Shown: piece after piece, positions 6,710 through 13,779 of the stretch
How positions within the stretch are numbered: position 1 is the first letter of the stretch
Layout of the letters: each line of letters starts with the position of its first letter
NCBI GenBank assembly: GCA_030624785.1
Contig: JAUXJK010000018.1
Coordinates: forward strand, 1 to 14,315
DNA: 14,315 nt
From: Actinomycetes bacterium
Lineage (GTDB): Bacteria > Actinomycetota > Thermoleophilia > Gaiellales > Gaiellaceae
Direction of reading: 5' to 3'
Notes under the pieces: model-generated
Told to the model about the DNA's origin: nothing
What the model saw: the letters and a program-made list of their open reading frames with translations, nothing else
Database searches by the model: none
Position numbers and translations under genes: made by a program

Positions 6710-8250
6710 TAGTACTCGCCGCGCTTCTTACGATCGGCCCACGTCTGCTCGATCTCGTGGACGTAGTCCTGCTTCTCATCCTTCGCGAGGCCGATCGCGG
6801 CGCGACACTCGGCCATTGCAGCGTCTCGGTCGTACTCGTTGTAGACGCGCTCCAGTAGAAACGGAACGTTCAGTGCGTTCGACTCCTCGAACAACTCGAC
6901 GCGCATGGCGTGCGAGCTTGCGACGGCGTCCCATACCAGGTTCATCACCATGTTCTTGTCGCGCGCGCTTACGGTTCGCGTGTCGAGGAACCACGAGAGG
7001 TTCTTGCCAAACGCTGCAGGAGACTCCAGGTCGCGATCATCGAAGCGGAAGATCAGACCCTGCCCACAGATATCCCGGATCGTGTGAACCATCTCGGGAT
7101 ACAGCTCGAGCGCGTGCGCTCGTCCGGCAGAGATCATCGCGGCGTCGGGTGTCATGACACCGCCCTCGGAAAACTCGGCCAGCTCCTCGGAGGCAATGAT
7201 GAACGCGCGACATGCCGCGGCCCAGCGGAAGATCTTCGAAACGCGCTGACGCACGAGAGGAATCTCCCCGAGCTCGAGCGTGTCGACGACAAGCTGCGCC
7301 AGCCCGGCAAGCAACTCAGCTCGCGCGGTTGTTCGCACGAACGTGTACCAGTGCTCGTGGCGAGCCATCACGTTGTAGAAGTTGACGCCGTGGAGCTGTT
7401 TCTTCTTCATGCTCAGAATCCGCTCGCGCGGCACGAACACATTGTCGAACGCGACGATCGCCTCGATCTCCTCGCCCTTCACGTCGAGAGGATGCATGCG
7501 AGCCGTCGACGTTGGATCGTGCACCATCTCGCGGCAGTACATCCGAATACCGTCAGCGTTGACGGGCAGCACGACCCAAAAGCTCTCCTCATCCCGCGGC
7601 GGGTGGAAGCCGCCGATCACGATCTCGTGGGCCTGAGGCACAGCCGTGCCGACGCCCTTGACGCCCGAGATCCAGATGCCGTTCGAATCTTCCTTGACGA
7701 TCGACAACGTGGCGCGCTCTGGTGGCACCTCCGTGTCAGCCGTCCCCGATGCCCGCGCGTGGTAGCCCTGAGGATCGACGATCGTCGCCCCCATGTGCGT
7801 GTTGTTCTCCTCTGCGAACAGGCGATATGCCTCAATGTTCTCGGCGAACTCAGGACACTCGCGCTCGAACGTGGGCAGCTCCGATACGTAGCCGACGATC
7901 GACGTCGAGATCATGTCGATGCCTCGACCGAACATCCCGAACGTCTTGCGCGCGACGTACTCGATGCCCTTGCGACGCCACTCAAGGTCTGCCTTGCTGC
8001 GCGGTACGAAATACGACGCCGTGACCCGTGCGCCGTCATCGCGAACGTAGGTAAGTAGATCCTGAGTCTCAGGCCGCAGCTGATCCTCGTAGATATCGGC
8101 GATGCTCATGACGCCACGTCCCGTAGCCGGATGCGTCGCTACGTCCTCGACCTGTTCGCCCTGGTAGAAGACCTGGCGGCCGTCGCGAACGCTCGCGAGG
8201 TAGTCCTCCGCGCCTTTGACGTGCGTTTTTTCGTCGGCTACCTGCGCCAT
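6709..8250 (-). CDS. HpaB-family flavin-dependent aromatic monooxygenase (oxygenase component)
   Basis: Belongs to the 4-hydroxyphenylacetate 3-hydroxylase (HpaB/PvcC/TftD) family: two-component monooxygenases that use free reduced FAD to hydroxylate phenol-like rings. Length 513 is normal. The N-terminal domain carries FGMFGRGID (105-112) and NTHMGATIVDPQGYHA (150-165); middle and C-terminal features include IWISGVKGVGTA, VFVPRERIL and the helical FLLERVYNEYDRDA. In HpaB the substrate hydroxyl is held by Arg, Tyr and His (R100, Y104, H142 in Thermus, from memory). Here R109 and H152 are kept but the Tyr position is M113. The cysteine ligands of the related 4-hydroxybutyryl-CoA dehydratase are absent. 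It starts 10 bases after the NicD-like gene with a GGAGGAG site, so it is translationally linked to ring cleavage. No flavin reductase is in the window. I infer a hydroxypyridine substrate. Confidence 0.88.
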   Translation of the reverse strand: MAQVADEKTHVKGAEDYLASVRDGRQVFYQGEQVEDVATHPATGRGVMSIADIYEDQLRPETQDLLTYVRDDGARVTASYFVPRSKADLEWRRKGIEYVARKTFGMFGRGIDMISTSIVGYVSELPTFERECPEFAENIEAYRLFAEENNTHMGATIVDPQGYHARASGTADTEVPPERATLSIVKEDSNGIWISGVKGVGTAVPQAHEIVIGGFHPPRDEESFWVVLPVNADGIRMYCREMVHDPTSTARMHPLDVKGEEIEAIVAFDNVFVPRERILSMKKKQLHGVNFYNVMARHEHWYTFVRTTARAELLAGLAQLVVDTLELGEIPLVRQRVSKIFRWAAACRAFIIASEELAEFSEGGVMTPDAAMISAGRAHALELYPEMVHTIRDICGQGLIFRFDDRDLESPAAFGKNLSWFLDTRTVSARDKNMVMNLVWDAVASSHAMRVELFEESNALNVPFLLERVYNEYDRDAAMAECRAAIGLAKDEKQDYVHEIEQTWADRKKRGEY

Positions 8251-8260
8251 ATTCTCCTCC

Positions 8261-9103
8261 TCAACTGCTACCGAGAAATGTCTCGATGACAGCGATGAAG
8301 TCGTCGAAGTTCTCCCACGGAATCATGTGCGCCGCGTTGGGTATGCCGGCAAGAGCCGCAGCCGGATTGGCGTTCTTGATGTCGACGACGCCGGCCGGCG
8401 TGACGGCGGGGCTCTGCTCGCCATAGATGAAGAGCGTCGGCTGCGTGAGCTCCGACCAGTAGACGAAGAAATCTTCGATATCGAAGTTGCGATGTGTCTC
8501 GACTACGGCGTATGCATCACAGCTCGGCAACCAGTCGCAACGAAGCTGTAGCTCGCGGTCGCTCCAGCGTGGATAGAAGCGTCGAATCTCTTCGATTGTC
8601 GTACCGCGGTACCCCTCTGCAAGCTGTTCCTTGAAGTTCTCGACACTCGTTGGATACGGGTCACGGCCAGGCCCCGTCAGGGGCGGGTCGACGATGATGA
8701 GTGAACTCGCGAAGTCTGGATGCAGAGCGCCAAGGGCGCCCGCTATGCGCGCACCCATCGAGTGCCCGAGAACGACCGGTCGCTCGAGGTTGAGTTCCTG
8801 CGCGACGCCAACAACATCCATCGCATAGCTCGGCAATGTGTATCCGCCGAGTGGCTTGTCCGAATAACCCCGGCCGCGCACGTCGAGAGTGATCACTCGT
8901 CGGTGACGCGCCAGCTCAACTGCGACGAAGTCCCAGGTAGCAGCAGGGCTCGTTATGCCGGGCACGATGATCACCGCGGAGTCGCCTTCCCCGTAGTCGA
9001 GGTAGCTGTGTCGGACGCCGTTTGCGCTTGCGTACCCGCGGTGTCCTCTCGGCGCGAGAGGCGCCTCCACTACCGAACCTCGCGGATCGTCATCGGTGGG
9101 CAT
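8261..9103 (-). CDS. nicD: N-formylmaleamate deformylase-like alpha/beta hydrolase
   Basis: Predicted to hydrolyse N-formylmaleamate to maleamate and formate, the step after 2,5-dihydroxypyridine ring opening. It is a 280-residue alpha/beta hydrolase with nucleophile elbow GHSMG (S115), acid D139 in IIVDPP, and H259 in NAAHMIPWE. The Ser-Asp and Ser-His distances (24 and 144) equal those of Pseudomonas putida NicD (S101, D125, H245, as I recall). Further NicD-like blocks are ANGVRHSYLDYG, VPGITSPAATWDFV, LDVRGRGYS and DPPLTGPGRDPYP. It begins 12 bases after the NicX stop with no clear ribosome site, which suggests translational coupling. The context strongly supports the assignment; without it, it would be called only a generic alpha/beta hydrolase. 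Confidence 0.88.
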   Translation of the reverse strand: MPTDDDPRGSVVEAPLAPRGHRGYASANGVRHSYLDYGEGDSAVIIVPGITSPAATWDFVAVELARHRRVITLDVRGRGYSDKPLGGYTLPSYAMDVVGVAQELNLERPVVLGHSMGARIAGALGALHPDFASSLIIVDPPLTGPGRDPYPTSVENFKEQLAEGYRGTTIEEIRRFYPRWSDRELQLRCDWLPSCDAYAVVETHRNFDIEDFFVYWSELTQPTLFIYGEQSPAVTPAGVVDIKNANPAAALAGIPNAAHMIPWENFDDFIAVIETFLGSS

Positions 9104-9115
9104 TCAGTCGACACG

Positions 9116-10192
9116 TCAGGCCCCGACGAGCGACGGCGGCGCGAAGTGTGTTCGCGGCGCCTTCAGGTCGTCGATCACGAACTCGCCGTCGATCAACACG
9201 GGCTCGTCATCGAGATACACGCTGCAGTTGCGCATCGGAACATCGATGTGACACCCGGTGTCGTTCTGGCCCCCGAGCTCGGTGTTCGGCCCGGTCGAGA
9301 AGAGAACGTTGCCGTAGAAGGCGCGGCTTTCCATACCGATCGAACGCCGATCGTTCTGGAGCCCGGACCAGCGTGCCTTTTCGTTGCAGCCCCAGCCAAT
9401 ATGGGAGATGCCGTATGCCTTCTCGTCGTTGAAATCTGCGATGTAGTCGCGCAGTAGCTCGGCATCAAGACCGCCGCGGATGTCGACGATCGAGCCGCGC
9501 TCGATGGTCACCTCTACGGGATCCTGAACGTACTTCTTGAACGGCGTGATGATGATGTCGCCGCGATCGATCACAACTTTCCCGTCAACGCCATCGTCGT
9601 TGCCACCCGTGAACAGGAACCCGGCGGGCCAGTGATCCCAGCGGCCCGGAATGTCGGTGTATCCGTACTCGGTCATCACGCCGTAGTCGCCGCGTTGGTA
9701 CACCAGGTCAGAGCCGGCCTTGTTCGCGAAACGAAGGGTCTTGGCGTTGGCGATGAGCTCCTCGCTCGTTTCGACGCGCCGCCGTTGGTCCTTCGTCGGG
9801 AACATTCGGAGCAGGTTGTCGACGGGCTCGACACACAGAAGCATGCGAGTCCCAGACGCCTGAATGTCAAGCTGCTCCCGCGAGAACAGCAGAAACATCA
9901 GGTCGATAACGATGTCCGCCTGTTTGAGCGCATCCAACGCAGGCTTGTTGCTCGCAAGTGGCGTGTGACCTGGTGTCCACGCCCCCGCATCGCCGAGCAA
10001 TGATGTTGACGCCTCCGGAAGCCGCACATGAAACGGCGTTGCACCAAGCCTGCGCGATGCCGCAAGAAACGCGTCGGCATAGTCCATCCGGTCGTTCATC
10101 GTCGACAAGACCGCGACAGTCTCGCCTTCGTGTACGCCAGACAGCTCAAGCTGTTTCGTGCAGAGGTCGGTGAACGAAATCGGATCAAACAT
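9116..10192 (-). CDS. nicX: 2,5-dihydroxypyridine 5,6-dioxygenase (NicX-type)
   Basis: A non-haem Fe(II) extradiol-type dioxygenase that opens 2,5-dihydroxypyridine to N-formylmaleamate. The fold is that of M29 aminopeptidases rather than other dioxygenases. The 358-residue length matches NicX. Candidate iron ligands are H264 in YGISHIGWG and H315/D317 in DTGCHIDVPMRNCS, agreeing with H265, H318 and D320 of P. putida NicX as I recall them. Other family blocks are ETVAVLSTMNDRMDYADAF near the N-terminus, GWGCNEKARW and SRAFYGNVLFSTGPNTELGG. A GGGAGAG ribosome site precedes the ATG. It is directly followed by its pathway partner nicD and lies 95 bp after the LLM oxidoreductase. An M29 peptidase is the alternative, made unlikely by the partner genes. 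Confidence 0.9.
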   Translation of the reverse strand: MFDPISFTDLCTKQLELSGVHEGETVAVLSTMNDRMDYADAFLAASRRLGATPFHVRLPEASTSLLGDAGAWTPGHTPLASNKPALDALKQADIVIDLMFLLFSREQLDIQASGTRMLLCVEPVDNLLRMFPTKDQRRRVETSEELIANAKTLRFANKAGSDLVYQRGDYGVMTEYGYTDIPGRWDHWPAGFLFTGGNDDGVDGKVVIDRGDIIITPFKKYVQDPVEVTIERGSIVDIRGGLDAELLRDYIADFNDEKAYGISHIGWGCNEKARWSGLQNDRRSIGMESRAFYGNVLFSTGPNTELGGQNDTGCHIDVPMRNCSVYLDDEPVLIDGEFVIDDLKAPRTHFAPPSLVGA

Positions 10193-10287
10193 TGGCTCTC
10201 CCTTTCCCGTGCCGGCGCGCCAGTCTACCGCGAAATCAACGTATCGCGCCGCGCGCGAGCTACCGTTCGGCGAGCCTCTGCATCGCC

Positions 10288-11238
10288 TCAGCGAACCGCA
10301 GGTAGAACCTCGCGGCCCAGCAGTGCGATCGAATCGAGATCCTCATGATCGTGATGTTGAAAGTAGACGCGCTCGACGCCAATCTTCTCGAGCTCTCGTA
10401 GTCGCTCGATGATCTCCTCAGGGGTGCCGATCGCCCAGGACTGGTCGCGATCGGCGAAGATCCAGGCCAGCTCCTCGGTGCGTTCGATCCGCGCGAGAAC
10501 ATGCCGCTCGCGCCGAGCTACCTCAGCGTCGTCCCTGCCGATGACGCATGGAACGGCCAGAGAGAACATGACCTCTCCGGGATCGCGTCCCGCTGCCTTG
10601 CACGCCTCGACCAGAGCCTGACGTCGCATGCGTAACTCTTCCAGCGTTGCCGCGGGCGTGTTGTACTCATCCGCAAAGCGCGCGGCCGGCTTGAGCGTGT
10701 TCGACTTGGCTGCTCCACCAACCATGATCGGCGGATGTGGATCCTGGATCGGCTTGGGAAGAGCCGCACAGTCCTCGAGCTTGTAGTGACTCCCACTGAA
10801 GGTGGTCGACTCCTGCGTCCAGAGTGCGTGCATTACCTCCAACTGCTCGGCAAGGAGCTCTGAACGTATGGCGTGACCCGGAAACGGGAATCCGTGCTCG
10901 CGATGATCGGGGGCCCACCAACCTGCGCCGATACCCACCTCCGCCCTACCTCCCGAGATGTGATCGACCGCCGTGACGAAGCCGGCGAGCTCTGTTGGAT
11001 GTCTAAACGTGACAGGAGAGACGAGCGTGCCGAGGCGAAGGCTGCTTGTCTCCGCGGCGAGGCCCGCGAGCACAGGCCATGCGCTCAGCGACCCACGGTC
11101 TGTCGCACCAAACACCGACGAGTAGTGATCCGAGCGGAAGAGGCCCTCGAAACCGTGCTCCTCACACGCGTGGGCAACCGCAACGTGTTGTTTCCACGTC
11201 ACACCCTCCTGGCCCTCGATCGACAGGCAGACTCGCAT
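10288..11238 (-). CDS. LLM-class (luciferase-like) flavin/F420-dependent oxidoreductase
   Basis: A TIM-barrel oxidoreductase of the bacterial luciferase superfamily, 316 residues. It has the usual blocks: FEGLFRSDHY (30-39), SLRLGTLVSPVTFRHP (66-81), DHISGGRAEVGIGAGWW (92-108) with HREHGFPFP after it, and PPIMVGGA. The pattern resembles the F420-dependent subgroup common in actinobacteria rather than FMNH2-dependent monooxygenases, but cofactor cannot be settled by eye. It lies between tetR (69 bp) and nicX (95 bp) on the same strand, so it is probably part of the pyridine operon. It may act on a ring before dihydroxypyridine forms, as a hydroxylase or reductase. The ATG at 11238 has only a distant GAGAAGG site. 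Confidence 0.88.
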   Translation of the reverse strand: MRVCLSIEGQEGVTWKQHVAVAHACEEHGFEGLFRSDHYSSVFGATDRGSLSAWPVLAGLAAETSSLRLGTLVSPVTFRHPTELAGFVTAVDHISGGRAEVGIGAGWWAPDHREHGFPFPGHAIRSELLAEQLEVMHALWTQESTTFSGSHYKLEDCAALPKPIQDPHPPIMVGGAAKSNTLKPAARFADEYNTPAATLEELRMRRQALVEACKAAGRDPGEVMFSLAVPCVIGRDDAEVARRERHVLARIERTEELAWIFADRDQSWAIGTPEEIIERLRELEKIGVERVYFQHHDHEDLDSIALLGREVLPAVR

Positions 11239-11307
11239 GTCAACACGATAGGCCTTCTCGCCTGCCGGTTTCGGCTCGCGCCCGACCTCGCCACGGGACA
11301 GGCGCTT

Positions 11308-11883
11308 CTAGCGCGACAGGACGCCGTGTAGCAACATGGGAATCAACCGATCGCCGGTTTCTTCAGCCTCGAGCCGACCCGTGGCGAGGATCTGACTCAT
11401 CGCTGACTGGCTGATCGCGCCTAGAAGTGCCGTCGCCGCCTCCTGTGGATCCTCGAGCGCGAACTCTCCACGAGCTCTTCCCTCGATCAGAATCTCGCGG
11501 ACCGGCCCGAGGATCTTCTGTTCAGCGGACATGACGACTTCGGCCATCACGTCGCTTGAGCACAGGTAGCCGTTGAGCCGCGTGCAGAGCGCGGGATGAT
11601 GCGCCATCGCCCGTAGCGCCGCTCGAAGCACGCCTTCGAGTCGCTCCGGAGGCGTGCCCTCTTCAGCGGCCGCGTCGGCGATCGCTTTCGTGCCACGCTC
11701 GAGCTTCTGGCTGAGCAGGAAGCCGACGATGTCGTCTTTGCCCGAGAAGTAGTAGTAGAGCGTCGCTCGTGGGATGTCGGTCGCGGTTGCGACCTGATCG
11801 ATGCTCGCGTTCTCACCCGGGGCGAGAAGTGTGTCGCCATGTTCCCAAAGGCGATCTGCAAGGTCGGCAGGGGGTCTTTTCAT
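11308..11883 (-). CDS. TetR-family transcriptional regulator
   Basis: A 191-residue repressor-type protein. The helix-turn-helix lies at about 26-47 (ASIDQVATATDIPRATLYYYF) followed by SGKDDIVGFLL, the standard TetR N-terminal pattern. The rest is an all-helical ligand-binding and dimer domain. It is first in the leftward set (LLM, nicX, nicD, hpaB-like) and diverges from the DHA2 transporter. Two related operators lie in the shared intergenic region, so it probably represses the transporter and its own operon. The inducer may be a pyridine compound or intermediate (inference). A TATAAT sits 6 bases before the ATG, which would place the transcript start at or next to the start codon. Pseudomonas nic genes use a MarR-type regulator (NicR), so the control differs. 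Confidence 0.92.
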   Translation of the reverse strand: MKRPPADLADRLWEHGDTLLAPGENASIDQVATATDIPRATLYYYFSGKDDIVGFLLSQKLERGTKAIADAAAEEGTPPERLEGVLRAALRAMAHHPALCTRLNGYLCSSDVMAEVVMSAEQKILGPVREILIEGRARGEFALEDPQEAATALLGAISQSAMSQILATGRLEAEETGDRLIPMLLHGVLSR

Positions 11884-11889
11884 GATTCG

Positions 11890-11895
11890 ATTATA
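11890..11895 (-). promoter_or_regulatory. tetR -10 element; leaderless start likely
   Basis: Perfect TATAAT on the minus strand, with only 6 bases (cgaatc) between it and the ATG at 11883-11881. The transcript should begin at about the A of the ATG, and no ribosome site exists. No recognisable -35 lies 16-19 bp upstream. Operator site 1 lies over the expected -35 region, and a half-site TAGACAA (11894-11900) overlaps this -10, so autoregulation is likely. Confidence 0.55.
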
Positions 11896-11905
11896 GACAA
11901 CGCTC

Positions 11906-11933
11906 TTGACATCGCTTTAGATAACTGTATAAC
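11906..11933 (+). promoter_or_regulatory. Sigma70-type promoter for the DHA2 transporter
   Basis: TTGACA at 11906-11911 and TATAAC at 11928-11933 are separated by 16 bp. Transcription should start near 11940, giving a leader of about 59 bases before the ATG at 11999. Operator site 1 covers the -10 and site 2 covers the predicted start point, the classic layout for steric repression. Confidence 0.7.
11917..11932. promoter_or_regulatory. Putative TetR operator, site 1
   Basis: TTAGATAACTGTATAA is an imperfect palindrome and matches site 2 (CTAGACAAATGTCTAA) at 12 of 16 positions. It covers the -10 of the transporter promoter and the presumed -35 region of tetR. Centre-to-centre distance to site 2 is 20 bp, about two helical turns, so two dimers could bind the same face. 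Confidence 0.6.
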
Positions 11934-11936
11934 ATG

Positions 11937-11952
11937 CTAGACAAATGTCTAA
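11937..11952. promoter_or_regulatory. Putative TetR operator, site 2
   Basis: CTAGACAAATGTCTAA contains the perfect inverted repeat TAGACA-AA-TGTCTA (11938-11951). It spans the predicted transcription start of the transporter gene. Its left half TAGACAA recurs exactly at 11894-11900, 44 bp away, over the tetR -10. Confidence 0.7.
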
Positions 11953-11998
11953 TCGAGTGTCTTTACGTCCGTTTGGAAGGGCGATCAAGGAGAGGGTC

Positions 11999-13642
11999 AT
12001 GCGAAGCAACCGAAAGTCCGTGAAAGAAGCCGACGCAGACGAGTCGGCGCCATCGATCAGGAAGGGACTCGTCCTCGCGGTCATGTCGCTGTCGACTTTC
12101 CTGATCTTTCTCGACGGAACGGTCGTGAACACCGCGCTACCCGCGATTGCGCGGGACCTCTCCGCAACCAACTCGGGCCTGCAATGGATCGTCAACGGCT
12201 ATTCGCTGATCCTTGCGGGCCTTCTCCTCGCTGGCGGCATGATCGGCGATCGCTTTGGCCGACGAGGTACGCTCGCGGCCGGCCTGGTGATATTTGGCGC
12301 CGGCGCTCTCGGGGCAGCGTTGGCTGACTCAACGAACCTCCTGATCGTCATGCGCGGCGTCCAGGGACTCGGCGCAGCGTTCGCGCTCCCCGCGACATTG
12401 TCGATCATCACGGCGGTATTCCCGCGTGGTGAGCGGGCCAGGGCAATCGCAATCTGGACGGCCGTGGGCTCTCTTGGAATCGTTGTTGGCCCGGCGCTCG
12501 GTGGCTATCTCGTCGACACGATCGGTTGGAGCGCCGTTTTCTGGCTCAACATCCCCGTCGTGGCCGTCGCTCTTGCGGGCCTTGCATTCGTGCCCAACTC
12601 TCGCGACAGTCGCCGCCTGCCGATCGATCTGCCCGGCGCGGCTCTGGCAACAACCGGAATGCTCGCACTCGTCTACGCGATCATGCAAGGCGGCGAAGCG
12701 GGATGGACATCGCCTGAGATACTCGTCGTCGGTTCGATCGGAGTGATCCTGCTCGGGCTCTTCGCTCTTGTCGAAACGCGCGTCGCCCACCCGATGTTGC
12801 CGCTCGAGTACTTCAAGCGGAAAGACCTAACGGGCTCGTTCATCGTCCTTGCGTTGCTGATGGGCGGAATGATCGGTGTGTTCTTCTTCGTGACCCAGTT
12901 CCTCCAGCTCGTGCAAGACCGCTCGGCGCTGGTTGCCGGTCTCGCCCTCACCCCAATCGCAGCGACGATGATGATTGGCACGGGCATTTCGGCGAAGGCT
13001 TCCGGAAGGATCGGGCCGCGAGGACTGATGGTGTCGGCAACGCTCATCATCCTCGTCGGCATGGGGGTCTTCAGCCAGATCGCCGTCGATTCGCCCTACT
13101 GGCTTCCTGTGCTCGGTCTCATGATCTTCGGACTCGGTGCGGGCATCGCGATGCCAACCGCCACCGACACGATCATGGCCGCCGTACCCGTCGACGATGC
13201 TGGTATGGGATCAGCGCTCAACGACCTCTCACGCGAGCTCGGATTCGTGGTCGGAATCGCCGTGCTGGGTACACTCGTGACCAACCTCTATCGAGCAGAT
13301 GTCACATCGGAGATTGATGGTCTCGTATCCCCCGAGGTTGGCTCCACGATTGGCGATAGCCTCGGCTCCGTTGGAGCACAGACGGCCGATCTCGCGCCGG
13401 GCGTAGCCGCATCCGTGACACAGGCTGCGAGCGAGTCGTTTGTCGACGCGCTCAGTATCGGCTACCTGGCTGCCGCCGGATTCATCGGAATCGCACTTCT
13501 CGTTGCCGCTCGCCTGATCCCGAAGGACCTGCGTCGTGTGCAGGCAGAGGCCCCGGAGGTGCATGAATCGCAGTCTGACGGCGAGGGTGTGCAAGGCGTC
13601 CCTGTCGGAGCCCCTGCGCTCAGCGTCAGCGACGCCGGCTAG
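11999..13642 (+). CDS. DHA2-family MFS transporter (EmrB/QacA type, 14 helices)
   Basis: A proton-driven membrane transporter of the drug:H+ antiporter-2 family, 547 residues. The first helix carries LDGTVVNTALPAI (38-50), loop 2-3 has the MFS motif A GDRFGRRG (83-90), and helix 5 has motif C GIVVGPALGGYLVD (about 160-173). The length fits 14 helices. The start is set at the ATG at 11999 because AAGGAGAGG lies 6 bases upstream; an in-frame ATG at 11945 would add 18 residues but falls inside operator site 2, next to the predicted transcript start, with no ribosome site. It diverges from tetR. It may export a toxic pyridine intermediate or take up the substrate; DHA2 members are mostly exporters, so efflux is more likely. 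Confidence 0.93.
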   Translation: MRSNRKSVKEADADESAPSIRKGLVLAVMSLSTFLIFLDGTVVNTALPAIARDLSATNSGLQWIVNGYSLILAGLLLAGGMIGDRFGRRGTLAAGLVIFGAGALGAALADSTNLLIVMRGVQGLGAAFALPATLSIITAVFPRGERARAIAIWTAVGSLGIVVGPALGGYLVDTIGWSAVFWLNIPVVAVALAGLAFVPNSRDSRRLPIDLPGAALATTGMLALVYAIMQGGEAGWTSPEILVVGSIGVILLGLFALVETRVAHPMLPLEYFKRKDLTGSFIVLALLMGGMIGVFFFVTQFLQLVQDRSALVAGLALTPIAATMMIGTGISAKASGRIGPRGLMVSATLIILVGMGVFSQIAVDSPYWLPVLGLMIFGLGAGIAMPTATDTIMAAVPVDDAGMGSALNDLSRELGFVVGIAVLGTLVTNLYRADVTSEIDGLVSPEVGSTIGDSLGSVGAQTADLAPGVAASVTQAASESFVDALSIGYLAAAGFIGIALLVAARLIPKDLRRVQAEAPEVHESQSDGEGVQGVPVGAPALSVSDAG

Positions 13643-13779
13643 GAGCCTCCAATCGCCTTGCGAGGTGAGAGCCGCCCCGGTCCTCTAAACGCTTGAGGTG
13701 AGGAGCGCGCGACGGTAGCGTGCGGGTCGCACCATGGGATCCGCACGCCGCCGCGATTCGTGACCCAGGAGGTTGCACG

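Noticed and set aside
6910..8058. Long open frame on the plus strand opposite the HpaB-family gene (382 codons)
   Set aside because: It is a GC-bias shadow: His/Arg/Asp-rich composition, no domain, and the minus-strand frame is a clear family member.
6709..8250. HpaB-family protein as 4-hydroxybutyryl-CoA dehydratase
   Set aside because: The cysteines that bind the iron-sulfur cluster in that enzyme are missing from the expected N-terminal positions.
10193..10287. GGCGCGCC palindrome between the LLM gene and nicX as a terminator or operator
   Set aside because: Short self-complementary GC word with no flanking stem or T-run; expected by chance at this composition.
11945..11998. ATG at 11945 as the start of the DHA2 transporter
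   Set aside because: It lies inside an operator and next to the predicted transcription start with no ribosome site; the ATG at 11999 has a well-placed AAGGAGAGG.
13734..13763. Nine-codon upstream frame before the acetamidase gene
   Set aside because: No ribosome site and no sign of an attenuator; too short to support.
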